From positions 2,542,001-2,606,000 of the forward strand of contig NZ_CP187926.1 in the NCBI RefSeq assembly GCF_049933045.1: DNA of 64,000 nt. Reading direction: 5' to 3'. Position 1 is the stretch's first letter, and each line of letters opens with the position of its first letter. Position numbers and translations under genes: made by a program. Below the pieces are notes generated by a model, which saw nothing but the letters and a program-made list of their open reading frames with translations, was not told the DNA's origin and made no database searches. Below are positions 9,111 to 17,997 of this stretch, piece by piece. This DNA is from Pseudocolwellia sp049933045 (GTDB lineage Bacteria; Pseudomonadota; Gammaproteobacteria; Enterobacterales; Alteromonadaceae).

Positions 9111-9665
9111 ATGAGTCAAATTTTATCTTTTTTTGGAATGAAAGAAAAAGAGCAATCGTTTGAAGCATTAATCCATCCGCACATGAGTAATTTGTTTAAA
9201 GTCGCGTATCAATATACCGGCACAAAACATGATGCTGAAGATTTACTGCAAGACTTGCTTGAATTTTTATTAACCAAAGAAAACGAGTTACGCAAGGTAG
9301 AAAAATTAAAGCCTTGGCTAATGCGATGTTTATATAATCGTTTTGTCGATTTATATCGCAAGAAACAACGTCAACCTAATTTAGAGGATATTGACGATGA
9401 TAAAGTGCAGCCATTGTTTCGCTATTTCGATAATCATCAACAAGATGAACAAAACAAAGAAATTTATACTGCGATGAATAAGTTATCACAAGATCAACGT
9501 GCGCTAGTCGCGTTACACGATATTGATGGTTACACACTACCTGAACTTTCAGAAATTATGGATGTTCCTTTAGGTACGTTAAAATCGAGCCTTCATCGCG
9601 CTCGTAAAACATTAAAGCAACACATTACCCTACAACCTTATGAACTTAATGTTCGTCATTATTAA
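9111..9665 (+). CDS. ECF-type RNA polymerase sigma factor
   Basis: A sigma-70 family extracytoplasmic-function sigma factor of about 184 aa. Region 2 is seen as GTKHDAEDLLQDLLEFLL and PWLMRCLYNRFVDLYRK. Region 4 is a helix-turn-helix, LPELSEIMDVPLGTLKSSLHRARKTL. There is no region 1.1 or 3. An in-frame GTG at 9084 sits only about 9 nt from the predicted transcription start, so the ATG at 9111 is preferred; the ATG at 9138 is also possible. The anti-sigma gene follows after 15 bp and a charged periplasmic protein after that. It most likely directs its own promoter and that of the gene at 16741. The inducing signal is unknown. Confidence 0.88.
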   Translation: MSQILSFFGMKEKEQSFEALIHPHMSNLFKVAYQYTGTKHDAEDLLQDLLEFLLTKENELRKVEKLKPWLMRCLYNRFVDLYRKKQRQPNLEDIDDDKVQPLFRYFDNHQQDEQNKEIYTAMNKLSQDQRALVALHDIDGYTLPELSEIMDVPLGTLKSSLHRARKTLKQHITLQPYELNVRHY

Positions 9666-9680
9666 CAGAGGATAAAACTT

Positions 9681-10412
9681 ATGAACTGCAAACTTGTTAA
9701 TAACGCCATTGATGAACTTACGGTAGTAGACTTTAGATCAGGCTTAGAAAATGTATTAAACAATACGTTAAAAGCGCATATTGAATCGTGTGATACGTGT
9801 GAAAAAACACTCCAAGAACATCATTCATATATAATTAAAATGTCGAGATCAACAACACCTGAATTTAGTGATACACAAGCAACCGCTATGCTAGATAAGG
9901 TTGTAAATAAAGCTGGCAATAACATTCATGCTAATAAATCAGCCAAAAATGACAGTAGTTTTTTCCAAGGGTTTATTGCTGCATCGGTTTTAGCTTTATC
10001 TATATTTGGTGCGTGGAATGTTTTAACACCTTCGCCAGACCAACAACCTCTAATAGTGAGTGCTGAACCTGAGTATTTTACAACAGAAGTGGTTTTAGTG
10101 ATTGATGCTCCTGAAGATATGTACGATGCTGATTTAAATATTGTTTTACCGCAGCAAATTGCTTTAGAAGGTTACGACAACATTCAAGATCTTAGTTGGC
10201 CTGTAGACTTAAAAGCAGGTATTAATACCTTATCGTTACCGATACGTGTAAACAAAAATCAGAATTTAGAACAACCGTTAAGCATAATGGCCAAGCTTTA
10301 TCATTATGCAGAAGAACGTGAATTTGAAATAAAAGTTAACGTGCAAGATATGAAGAATTTACAAGAAAATTCTATAACGTCTGAATCTGGTGTGAGCACA
10401 ACACGCGCTTAA
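9681..10412 (+). CDS. Membrane-anchored anti-sigma factor with zinc-finger motif
   Basis: A 243-aa protein with an N-terminal H33-x3-C37-x2-C40 motif (HIESCDTC), typical of ZAS-type anti-sigma factors that bind the ECF sigma in the cytoplasm. One transmembrane segment lies at about residues 95-115 (GFIAASVLALSIFGAW). A periplasmic region of about 125 aa follows, which may sense the signal. The start ATG is preceded by AGAGGATAAA. It lies 15 bp after the sigma gene and 25 bp before a secreted charged protein, so the three are probably one transcript. The family is inferred from the motif and gene order. Confidence 0.82.
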   Translation: MNCKLVNNAIDELTVVDFRSGLENVLNNTLKAHIESCDTCEKTLQEHHSYIIKMSRSTTPEFSDTQATAMLDKVVNKAGNNIHANKSAKNDSSFFQGFIAASVLALSIFGAWNVLTPSPDQQPLIVSAEPEYFTTEVVLVIDAPEDMYDADLNIVLPQQIALEGYDNIQDLSWPVDLKAGINTLSLPIRVNKNQNLEQPLSIMAKLYHYAEEREFEIKVNVQDMKNLQENSITSESGVSTTRA

Positions 10413-10437
10413 CGAATAAAAGTGAACTGAGTATAAA

Positions 10438-11043
10438 ATGAAGATTAGAAATTATTTATTAGGCGCTTTAGCTATTATTTTGTGTGGTAATGCTTACATA
10501 GCAATATCTGCAGAAGATTTAGAAGGCGTAACCATGAAGCTCGCGCAAAAAGAAACTAAGCGTGGCCATCGTGTACAAATGCGCGCTCATCAAATTATTG
10601 CAGATTACATGCTTAAAAATGGTGACATGACTCAAGATGAGCTTGATGCCATGAAAGAAGAGCGTAGAACGCTTCGTTCTGAATTAAAACGTCTCAAAAA
10701 ATCTGGCGATATGGATGCCTTTAAAGCTCGCTTAACCGAAATAAAGCAAGCGCACGAAGCAAAGCGTGAGTTAATGAAAGAATACGTTCATAACCATCCT
10801 GAACTCGACAAAATTCTACGTGATACTCACATAGAGCGTCATGGCGAAAAAGATGGCGCGCGTGATGGAGAACGTAAAGGCGAACGCCGAGGCGATATGT
10901 ATAAAGATCGTAAACATGGTGAAAATGATGAAGGTGATCAATTTGATGATGAAAAACGTAAAAAGCATCACAAAAAGCCATTTGAAGAATTTGAAAGCGA
11001 TGAAGATCTAGAAAAAGATGCAGAAAACGAAGTAAGTAATTAA
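10438..11043 (+). CDS. Secreted charged helical protein, ECF operon member (paralogue of 16741-17229)
   Basis: A 201-aa protein with a signal peptide (hydrophobic GALAIILCGNAYIAISA, cleavage near residue 25). The mature part is almost entirely charged and probably helical. A core of about 75 residues (YMLKNGDMTQDELD, LKRLKKSGDMDAFKARL, KEYVHNHPELDKIL) matches the protein encoded at 16741-17229. The tail is rich in GE, R, K, D and H residues. It is third in the sigma/anti-sigma operon, which suggests an envelope-stress or metal-binding role like other small periplasmic helical proteins. There is no LTxxQ motif as in CpxP/Spy, so family and function are unassigned. Confidence 0.75.
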   Translation: MKIRNYLLGALAIILCGNAYIAISAEDLEGVTMKLAQKETKRGHRVQMRAHQIIADYMLKNGDMTQDELDAMKEERRTLRSELKRLKKSGDMDAFKARLTEIKQAHEAKRELMKEYVHNHPELDKILRDTHIERHGEKDGARDGERKGERRGDMYKDRKHGENDEGDQFDDEKRKKHHKKPFEEFESDEDLEKDAENEVSN

Positions 11044-11131
11044 TCTTCTTTAGCGCTTACGCTTAATACCTAGTACTTAAACCTAATACTTAAAAGCTGG
11101 TACTTAATACCTAAAAGTATTATGTTCCATA

Positions 11132-11165
11132 AAAATGCTAATCAGTTTATTGATTGGCATTTTTT
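11132..11165 (+). terminator. Terminator of the ECF operon
   Basis: AAAATGCTAATCA pairs with TGATTGGCATTTT across a short loop, with one mismatch, and a T6 run follows. It also faces the convergent LysR gene. Upstream, 11050-11125 holds degenerate short repeats of the type TACTTAATACCTA. Confidence 0.75.
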
Positions 11166-11191
11166 ATGATTATTTAACACTCAAATCAGTA

Positions 11192-12100
11192 TCAGCTAAA
11201 GTATTCTTTTTTCTCACTATAAGCTTTTCTAAAGTATTCAATTAAAAGTTTTAGCTTCTTATCGGGTTGCCTACTTCGTGGATATACCGCGTAAATACCT
11301 AAATCTTTCGCTGTAAATCCATTTAAAATAGAAACTAGATCACCATTGATCAAGTTATTATGGATTAACGCCTTAGGTAAATAAGCAATCCCTAAATTAG
11401 ATAAAGCAGCTTGCCTTAAAGAATGTAAATTATTAGAACGAAACTGACTTTTCACTTTAACAAAGTACTCGCCAGATCCATCTTTAAATGCCCACTGCTC
11501 AGAGCCAGTGCCTTCGTATTGATAAATTAAACAGCGATGCGTAGATAAGTCTTCTGGTGTTTTAGGTGTACCTACATTGCTCAAGTATTGAGGGCTAGCA
11601 CAAACAACCCAATTAGAATCAACCAAGCGTTGCGCAACCAGTGAAGAGTCTTCTAACTGTGCAGTTCTTATGGCTAAATCGTAGCCCTGCCCAACAATAT
11701 CAACCACACTGTTATCGATAGATAGCTCTACATTCACACTAGGGTAATCATCACAAAATCTAGCTAATGCTGCATTCAATACTAGTTGTGCAGACACCAT
11801 AGGCATAGTTAATTTTATGGTGCCACGGATGTCTTCGCTATAACCTGTAATAGAGTCTTCGGCTTCTTGTATAGCAAGTTTAGCTAATCTTGCTTTGCCG
11901 TAAAGCGTTCTGCCAGCGTCGGTTAAGCTCAACTTACGGGTTGTTCTGTATAAAAGTTGGGTATTAAGTTGTAATTCTAAACGCCCAATACGTTTACTTA
12001 CCACAGAGTTGGTTAAGTTAAGCTGTTCAGCGACTTTACTAAACGATCCAGCCTCAACCACCAGAACAAACAATATAAGATCATCAGCTTTAGCTGCCAT
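11192..12100 (-). CDS. LysR family transcriptional regulator
   Basis: A 302-aa LysR-type regulator. The N-terminal winged helix-turn-helix is clear (FVLVVEAGSFSKVAEQLNL, then SVVSKRIGRLE). A periplasmic-binding-protein-like effector domain follows from about residue 90 (GTIKLTMPM). It is divergent from the D-lactate dehydrogenase gene across a 192-bp AT-rich gap, the usual arrangement for a LysR regulator and its target. Regulation of dld is therefore the best guess, but no T-N11-A site was pinned down. The inducer cannot be told from sequence. Confidence 0.9.
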   Translation of the reverse strand: MAAKADDLILFVLVVEAGSFSKVAEQLNLTNSVVSKRIGRLELQLNTQLLYRTTRKLSLTDAGRTLYGKARLAKLAIQEAEDSITGYSEDIRGTIKLTMPMVSAQLVLNAALARFCDDYPSVNVELSIDNSVVDIVGQGYDLAIRTAQLEDSSLVAQRLVDSNWVVCASPQYLSNVGTPKTPEDLSTHRCLIYQYEGTGSEQWAFKDGSGEYFVKVKSQFRSNNLHSLRQAALSNLGIAYLPKALIHNNLINGDLVSILNGFTAKDLGIYAVYPRSRQPDKKLKLLIEYFRKAYSEKKEYFS

Positions 12101-12292
12101 ATAATGACTTCTTGATTATGTGATAAAAAGAAAAAAACAATATCATTTATTCCAATTCATTAATAGTGTGATTAATTGTACATTTACGCCTATGATTTTA
12201 AGGTGCAATACTTATTAAAAAGTTGTTCGTTAAACAATCAAAAAAGTAATTATCTTAACTACAAAAAAATAAAGGTATGGGTATAAAAATTA

Positions 12293-15136
12293 ATGGCGAC
12301 GATTAACGCAAACTTCCTATCAAACATACGTGAAACTCTTTCTTCAGAACAAATTATTGAAGATATTACGCGTAGGCGCGCTTTTGGTACTGATGCGAGT
12401 TTTTATCAACTCATACCTCAATTAGTTTTGAAAATAGAAAGTGAAAAACAGATACAAAAAGTGATCGCTTTAGCCCATAAGTTTAATGTAGCCGTTACCT
12501 TTAGGGCAGCAGGTACAAGCCTTTCAGGACAAGCGATAACAGATAGTGTACTTATTTTATTAACGACTAATTGGACGCAATATCATATTAAAGATAATGG
12601 CAATCTGATCAGTTTACAGCCAGGAATTATCGGAGCCGACGCCAATAAGCATTTACTCAAATACCATCGAAAAATCGGTCCTGATCCTGCTTCAATTAAT
12701 ACCTGTAAAATTGGTGGTATTGCCGCTAACAATGCCTCAGGTATGTGTTGTGGCGTAAGTAAAAATAGCTACTATAGTGTTGCCGATATGACATTAGTAT
12801 TAGCTGACGGAACATTAGTAAACACAGCTGATGCCTTCAATGTTGAGCTATTTAAACAAAGTCATTCAGCTATGTTAAATAACTTAAGTGAATTAGCAAA
12901 AAGTGTTCAAAACAATGAAGAATTAAAGCAACGTATCACTCATAAATATCGTTTAAAAAATACCACGGGATATGCCATAAACGCTTTGATCGACTATAAC
13001 GATCCTTTGGATATTTTAATGCACCTCATGATTGGTTCAGAAGGCACATTAGGTTTCATTTCAAATATAACTTATCGCACTTACCCTGACTATCAGCACA
13101 AGGCCAGCGGATTATTCTCATTTTCAACGGCTGAACAAGCTTGCCTAGCAGTAACTCAATTAAGTCACTGCCCTGTTGATGCCGTTGAATTAATGGATCA
13201 GCGCGCATTAAACTCAGTTAAAGGTCAAAAAGGTTTACCCGATAGTTTTTGTGATCAAGCAAATGAAACAACAGCTCTGCTGATAGAGATACGTGGCGAA
13301 ACAAATGCCGAGTTAATTAAAAATATTGCTCAAGTTAAACAAGTAATCGACTCGTTTACACCTATTCAATCAATCAATTTCACCCAAGATACAGCCTTAT
13401 CTCAGCAACTTTGGGCAATACGAAAAGGTACCTTTCCTGCAGTAGGTGCGGTTCGAGAAACAGGTACAACGGTTATTATCGAAGATGTGTCTTTTCCAAT
13501 AGAAAACTTAGCGGAAGGCATTGTAAGACTACATACTTTATTTGATGAGTTTGGCTATCATGAAGCAATTATTTTTGGTCATGCCTTAGCGGGGAATTTA
13601 CACTTTGTATTTACTCAGACCTTCAATAATGATGAAGAGATAAAACGCTACGATAATTTTATGCAGAAAGTGACTCAATTAGTTGCTGTTGAATTTGGTG
13701 GTTCATTAAAAGCCGAACATGGCACAGGTCGTAATATGGCGCCATTTGTAGAGCTAGAATGGGGAGAAACCGCTTACCAAGTAATGCAGCGCATTAAAGA
13801 GGTTATAGATCCAAAAGGGATTTTAAATCCAGGCGTTATTTTAAATAAAGATAAAAATTCACACATCAAAAATTTAAAAGAAATGCCTCATGCAGATCCT
13901 ATTGTTGATAAATGTATTGAGTGTGGATTTTGTGAACCTGTTTGCCCGTCTAAAACATTCAGCTTAACGCCTCGTCAACGCATTGTTATTTGGCGACGAA
14001 TACAACAACTGAACAGCAAAAGCGCTTTATCCCAAGATGAAAAGTCTGAGTTGGTCGAGTTAAATAAAAACTATCAACATTTAGGTATTGATAGTTGTGC
14101 CGCGACAGGATTATGTGCAGAGCGTTGCCCAGTAGGTATAAATACTGGTGAGTTAATAAGACAACTAAGAGGCAACAAGTTAGGAAAAACAAGTCAGGTT
14201 ATTGCTAAATGGTCGGCTGAACACTTTTCAGTATTAAATACTGGCACCGCTTTAGCCTTTAACGCAAGTGGAAAACTCACCGATTTATTAGGTAAGAAGT
14301 CTGTAAATAACTTAGGTGAAACATTACATAAAATAAGTGGTTCTAGCTTGCCTTTATGGCATTCAAAGTGGCCAGCAAAAGCAAAGAGTTGCCCTACTCA
14401 TATTTCTCCTATTAGTGATAAAAATGCTCCCAAAGTTATTTTCTTTGCTAGTTGTGCAAGTCGTACCATGGGACCAGCAATAGATAGCACGGATAGACGA
14501 AGCTTAACCGACGTTGCTCACTCTGTTTTCACCAAAGCTGGCTATCAGGTTATTACACCAAATAAGCCTTCAGATTTATGTTGTGGAATGCCTTTTCATA
14601 GTAAAGGTGCTGCAGAAGTTGCTAATAATAAAGGCCAACAACTTATTCATATGCTTACCGAACTAAGTTGTAATGGTGAAATTCCAATCGTATTTGATAC
14701 AAGCCCATGTAATTTAAGGATCAAAGAAATAGGCACTACCCTACCTATTTATGAACTTACTGATTTTTGCGCCAAGTTTTTAGTAGATAAATTAGCAATA
14801 GTACCTAAGCAGGAAGCCGTTGCATTACATATTACTTGTAGTAGTCAAAAAGCAGGAATTGCAGGCAGTTTACGATACATTGCCAATGCTTGTGCGAATG
14901 AGGTTGTTGAGCCTGAAGATATTACCTGCTGTGGTTTTGCTGGTGATAAAGGTTTATTTATGCCAAAACTCAATGAAAGCGCATTAACGACACTTGCCAC
15001 ACAAGTACAAGGTAAGTGCAGCAAAGGCTATAGCAATAGTAGAACGTGTGAGATTGGTTTATCAAAAAATAGTGGAATTGATTACCAGTCACTTATTTAT
15101 TTAATAGACGAAGTGAGTTTTTCTACATCAAGCTGA
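12293..15136 (+). CDS. FAD- and Fe-S-dependent D-lactate dehydrogenase (Dld-II type)
   Basis: A 947-aa fusion of an FAD-linked oxidase domain and a glycolate-oxidase-type iron-sulfur domain. The FAD_binding_4 part shows FRAAGTSLSGQAITDS and IGGIAANNASGMCCG. The FAD-oxidase C-terminal domain shows FGHALAGNLHF and EHGTGRNM. Two 4Fe-4S motifs follow near residues 541 (CIECGFCEPVCP) and 602 (CAATGLCAERCP), then a CCG-type domain (LCCGMPFHSKG near 763). The architecture matches the quinone-linked respiratory Dld-II described in Shewanella, which oxidises D-lactate at the inner membrane. A related 2-hydroxyacid substrate is possible. It is divergently transcribed from a LysR gene. Confidence 0.88.
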   Translation: MATINANFLSNIRETLSSEQIIEDITRRRAFGTDASFYQLIPQLVLKIESEKQIQKVIALAHKFNVAVTFRAAGTSLSGQAITDSVLILLTTNWTQYHIKDNGNLISLQPGIIGADANKHLLKYHRKIGPDPASINTCKIGGIAANNASGMCCGVSKNSYYSVADMTLVLADGTLVNTADAFNVELFKQSHSAMLNNLSELAKSVQNNEELKQRITHKYRLKNTTGYAINALIDYNDPLDILMHLMIGSEGTLGFISNITYRTYPDYQHKASGLFSFSTAEQACLAVTQLSHCPVDAVELMDQRALNSVKGQKGLPDSFCDQANETTALLIEIRGETNAELIKNIAQVKQVIDSFTPIQSINFTQDTALSQQLWAIRKGTFPAVGAVRETGTTVIIEDVSFPIENLAEGIVRLHTLFDEFGYHEAIIFGHALAGNLHFVFTQTFNNDEEIKRYDNFMQKVTQLVAVEFGGSLKAEHGTGRNMAPFVELEWGETAYQVMQRIKEVIDPKGILNPGVILNKDKNSHIKNLKEMPHADPIVDKCIECGFCEPVCPSKTFSLTPRQRIVIWRRIQQLNSKSALSQDEKSELVELNKNYQHLGIDSCAATGLCAERCPVGINTGELIRQLRGNKLGKTSQVIAKWSAEHFSVLNTGTALAFNASGKLTDLLGKKSVNNLGETLHKISGSSLPLWHSKWPAKAKSCPTHISPISDKNAPKVIFFASCASRTMGPAIDSTDRRSLTDVAHSVFTKAGYQVITPNKPSDLCCGMPFHSKGAAEVANNKGQQLIHMLTELSCNGEIPIVFDTSPCNLRIKEIGTTLPIYELTDFCAKFLVDKLAIVPKQEAVALHITCSSQKAGIAGSLRYIANACANEVVEPEDITCCGFAGDKGLFMPKLNESALTTLATQVQGKCSKGYSNSRTCEIGLSKNSGIDYQSLIYLIDEVSFSTSS

Positions 15137-15154
15137 TAAGCTTTATTGATGTGT

Positions 15155-15189
15155 TTATTAGGCTACTTAACATTTAAGTAGCCTAATAA
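15155..15189. terminator. Bidirectional terminator between dld and the hydrolase gene
   Basis: TTATTAGGCTACTTAA and TTAAGTAGCCTAATAA form a perfect 16-bp stem with a 3-nt loop, centred between the convergent stops at 15136 and 15207. Confidence 0.8.
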
Positions 15190-15206
15190 GAGTGTTAATT
15201 TTCAGC

Positions 15207-16106
15207 TTAACTGGTTAAATGTTTATTAAAAAATGAAAGAGTTCGTTGCCACGAAAGCTCTGCTGCTTCGGTGTTATAACGTTGTGTCGAGTCATTATGG
15301 AAACCATGTTGAGTACCTTTATAAATATGCGCTTGGTAGTCAATTCCTTTAGTTTTTAATAAAGCCTCATACTCAGGCCATGTTGCATTAACTCGTTTAT
15401 CGTTTTCAGCAAATTGTAATAATATAGGGCTTTTTATATTTTTAACTATGTCCGCTTTAGCAGGCGTACCGTAATACGGCACAGCAGCATCAACAACATC
15501 AGGAATGGCTGCCGCCAGCATATTACTGATATAACCACCAAAGCAAAAACCAACCACACCTAACTTACCATTACTTTTAGCATGAGCTTTTAAAAACTCC
15601 GCTGCAGCAATAAAGTCAGCTTCAATTTTGTCGCGATCTAAACTTTTTTGCATTGCGCGACCTTCATCATCATTACCTGGATAACCTCCTAATGGATGTA
15701 ATGCATCTGGGGCAAACGCGATAAATCCTTGTTGAGCAAAGCGCCTAGCAACATCTTTCACATAAGGGTTAAGACCGCGATTTTCATGTACAACAAGTAC
15801 CACAGGCATTGAAGCATTAACATTCGTTGGTTCAACTAAATAACCGCGCCCTTCTCTATGTCCTTTGATTGAAGCAAACGTAGCGTAAGTAGCTTTGATA
15901 CTAGGATCGTTAAACGATACGGTTTCTGCGAGTGCATAATTAGGAAGTAATGCAGAAGACACAACACTCAATGTTAACCCCGCGACAGCTAAGCCACCTA
16001 AACGTGTTAAAAATGTTCTACAATCAATACAACCATGGGCATATTCATCGTACCAATCAAAGGCTTCTTGAGGGATTTCTATGTGATTTAACTTTGACTC
16101 AGGCAT
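15207..16106 (-). CDS. Dienelactone hydrolase family protein, exported
   Basis: A 299-aa alpha/beta hydrolase of the dienelactone hydrolase family. The nucleophile elbow is GFCFGG (Cys188), and the remaining triad members fit END (Asp236) and QHGF (His267). VVHENRGL and DALHPLGGYPG are family signatures. The N-terminus resembles the exported subgroup: RTFLTRLGG followed by a hydrophobic run ending PNYALAE. The expected twin-arginine pair is CR instead of RR (Cys29-Arg30), so Tat export is uncertain. The ATG at 16106 follows an AGGAT ribosome binding site. The substrate is unknown. It is convergent with dld. Confidence 0.87.
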   Translation of the reverse strand: MPESKLNHIEIPQEAFDWYDEYAHGCIDCRTFLTRLGGLAVAGLTLSVVSSALLPNYALAETVSFNDPSIKATYATFASIKGHREGRGYLVEPTNVNASMPVVLVVHENRGLNPYVKDVARRFAQQGFIAFAPDALHPLGGYPGNDDEGRAMQKSLDRDKIEADFIAAAEFLKAHAKSNGKLGVVGFCFGGYISNMLAAAIPDVVDAAVPYYGTPAKADIVKNIKSPILLQFAENDKRVNATWPEYEALLKTKGIDYQAHIYKGTQHGFHNDSTQRYNTEAAELSWQRTLSFFNKHLTS

Positions 16107-16294
16107 AACTTGTCATCCTAAATAATGAATTAAATAACCTCTACTTATTAAACAAGTTTATAGCAAGGTTAGCTGTTGATAAAAATAAACATAACAATGA
16201 ATACTACTAAAAAAACAGAAGATAAAGGAAGATTAATCGACTAATAAATAGTCCGTATTTTGTAAGTTAAAGTTTCTTAATGTGAACTTGTGTA

Positions 16295-16450
16295 GGTTGA
16301 ACTTTCGAGATTACTTTTATAGTCCTACTTGTTTGGTATTTAAGTAAAGCATGTAAACGTGTAGACCCACAGCGCTTAGATGCGGATTAAACTTATTCAC
16401 TCAAAAACTCACAGCTATTCTACATAGAATAACAGCCTTAAATTGATGAA
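16295..16450. repeat. Degenerate MITE-like remnant
   Basis: The stretch beginning GTTGAACTTTCGAGATTAC at 16296 matches the left end of the intact MITE-like element at 31984-32250 over about 28 nt with a few differences. The following GTTTGGTATTTAA also matches. No clear right terminus remains. It lies in a 634-bp gap (16107-16740) otherwise holding only the ECF promoter for the next gene. Confidence 0.45.
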
Positions 16451-16606
16451 ACCTGCTTAAAAAACCAGTAAATGAGCAATAAAAACAATGTTTTTACCTT
16501 TATTTTCACATTTTTTTATATACATTCAATCAACTGATTTTACTGGGTTTATCACTTTTCTTTTATACGAATTATTAAATCACTTAAAATAATTGATCCT
16601 TATTTT

Positions 16607-16636
16607 TGCAACCTTTCAATCCTAACTATCGTTACT
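16607..16636 (+). promoter_or_regulatory. Putative ECF sigma promoter of the paralogous charged protein gene
   Basis: TGCAACCTTT at 16607-16616 and TCGTTACT at 16629-16636 repeat the two blocks found upstream of the sigma operon, with identical spacing. The intervening bases differ, so this is motif conservation rather than a duplicated segment. The predicted leader to the ATG at 16741 is about 100 nt. Confidence 0.65.
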
Positions 16637-16740
16637 GACTATGAAAGAAGTAAGGAATAAATACCTTACGACTTACCCATAACCACAAAATGTAGTTACA
16701 AAAAAGTAAGTAATTACAATTATTTAAATAAGGAATTTTT

Positions 16741-17229
16741 ATGAAAATCAAATTAGTTTCAATCGCAATGATCTTAGCACTTACAGCTGGCTTTAATGCC
16801 AACGCATTCCATTCAGATAAAAGTTCTGAATGTGCTGAAAGCTCTCATGGCAAGCACGGAAAAAAGATGCATGGCCACAAAATGAGATTCGACATGCGCT
16901 CTGTTGTTACTGAATATATGCTTGCACAAGGCGATATTACGCAAGGCGAAGTAGATTTAGAAAAAGCTGAACACAAAGCAACTCGTGAAGCTTTAAAAGC
17001 ACTTAAAGATTCAGGTGACACTGAAGGGTTTGAAGCGAAGAAAGATGAAGTAGAAGATAACCGTGAAGAGCGTCACGAAAAGGTTAAAGCCTATATTGAT
17101 TCTCACGAAGATTTGCAAGCTCAAATCAAAGAGAAGAAAAAAGAATTTCGTGAAGAAAGAAAAGAACGTCGTGAAGAACGTAAAGCTAAAAAAGCAGCAA
17201 TGGAAGCTGAGTCTTCTACTGAAAGCTAA
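16741..17229 (+). CDS. Secreted charged helical protein, paralogue of the ECF operon protein
   Basis: A 162-aa protein with a signal peptide (MKIKLVSIAMILALTAGFNANA) and a mature region dominated by Lys, Glu, Arg and His. It shares the pattern YMLAQGDITQGEVD, LKALKDSGDTEGFEAK and KVKAYIDSHEDLQAQI with the protein at 10438-11043. A His-rich stretch (HGKHGKKMHGHKM) follows the signal peptide and could bind metal. The C-terminus is a KKE/RRE-rich probable coiled coil. It stands alone behind its own ECF-type promoter, so it is most likely a regulon member. Function is unknown. Confidence 0.75.
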   Translation: MKIKLVSIAMILALTAGFNANAFHSDKSSECAESSHGKHGKKMHGHKMRFDMRSVVTEYMLAQGDITQGEVDLEKAEHKATREALKALKDSGDTEGFEAKKDEVEDNREERHEKVKAYIDSHEDLQAQIKEKKKEFREERKERREERKAKKAAMEAESSTES

Positions 17230-17344
17230 GCTTTATAGTTAACCTGATCTTGGCTTAATACCAAACGGATTAATTTATTGCTCACTTAGCGAGAATTTAA
17301 AGGCTTAGAGGCACAGGTTCATAGTTCCAGACTGAACCTAAGCA

Positions 17345-17360
17345 CCTACATCCATGTAGG
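17345..17360. repeat. 16-bp palindrome copy 1
   Basis: CCTACATCCATGTAGG, repeated identically at 17421-17436. Both lie downstream of the transposase inside the inverted-repeat boundaries. They are REP-like hairpin candidates. Confidence 0.6.
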
Positions 17361-17420
17361 CGAGGCATTGATTGAAGAGAATGGTTATTCTCGGTAACTG
17401 CTCCTGCGTTACCCTAATGT

Positions 17421-17436
17421 CCTACATCCATGTAGG
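17421..17436. repeat. 16-bp palindrome copy 2
   Basis: Identical to the palindrome at 17345-17360, 76 bp away. Confidence 0.6.
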
Positions 17437-17553
17437 AACCTTGTCAAAATCAATAACGCGGCATATGAGCTTTTAAATTCTCGCCCTTCGGGAGCTCATT
17501 AGCAAACTGATAACATCACAAAAATAAAATTCTCGGCCGCAAGCGACCGAGTT

Positions 17554-17997
17554 TCAAAACAAGTTCAGTGGATCGCTATTAATTTCTTTACCATCTAATT
17601 CGATTAACTGTTCTTGAACATATTTCCTGATAACTTCTTCTGTTGCGTTACCAATCGTTTCAACAAAAAAGCTTTGTGTCCATAATTTACCGCCCCAGAA
17701 ATACTGCTTTTTAATTTCAGGATAAATTCTAAAAAACTCACGAGCAGTTATACTTTTAATTATTTGCATAACATCGCTTGGCGACTGTTTAGGGATCCCT
17801 CTAATAACCATATGAATATGGTCACTCGGAATTTCTAACTCTACGATATCAATATCGTAGTCATATCCTACTTTTTGAATAATTGCTTTCATTGTTGAAC
17901 GATAAGGTTCAATGAAGACTTTGTGTCGATACTTTGGTATCCACACAAAGTGGTACATTAATCTAAAGACATGATGTGTATTTCTTTGAAGTTCCAT
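17554..17997 (-). CDS. tnpA: IS200 family transposase TnpA
   Basis: A 147-aa HUH single-strand transposase (Y1 type). The metal-binding HUH motif is HIHMVI. The catalytic tyrosine fits YVQEQ near the C-terminus, and the N-terminal YHFVWIPKYRHKVF is typical of IS200 TnpA. The ATG at 17997 (MELQRNTHH) is chosen because the frame upstream runs through leader hairpins. There is no tnpB partner. The gene appears intact. A hairpin directly follows the stop, and G/C-rich hairpins precede the start, consistent with the leader control known in IS200. Confidence 0.9.
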   Translation of the reverse strand: MELQRNTHHVFRLMYHFVWIPKYRHKVFIEPYRSTMKAIIQKVGYDYDIDIVELEIPSDHIHMVIRGIPKQSPSDVMQIIKSITAREFFRIYPEIKKQYFWGGKLWTQSFFVETIGNATEEVIRKYVQEQLIELDGKEINSDPLNLF

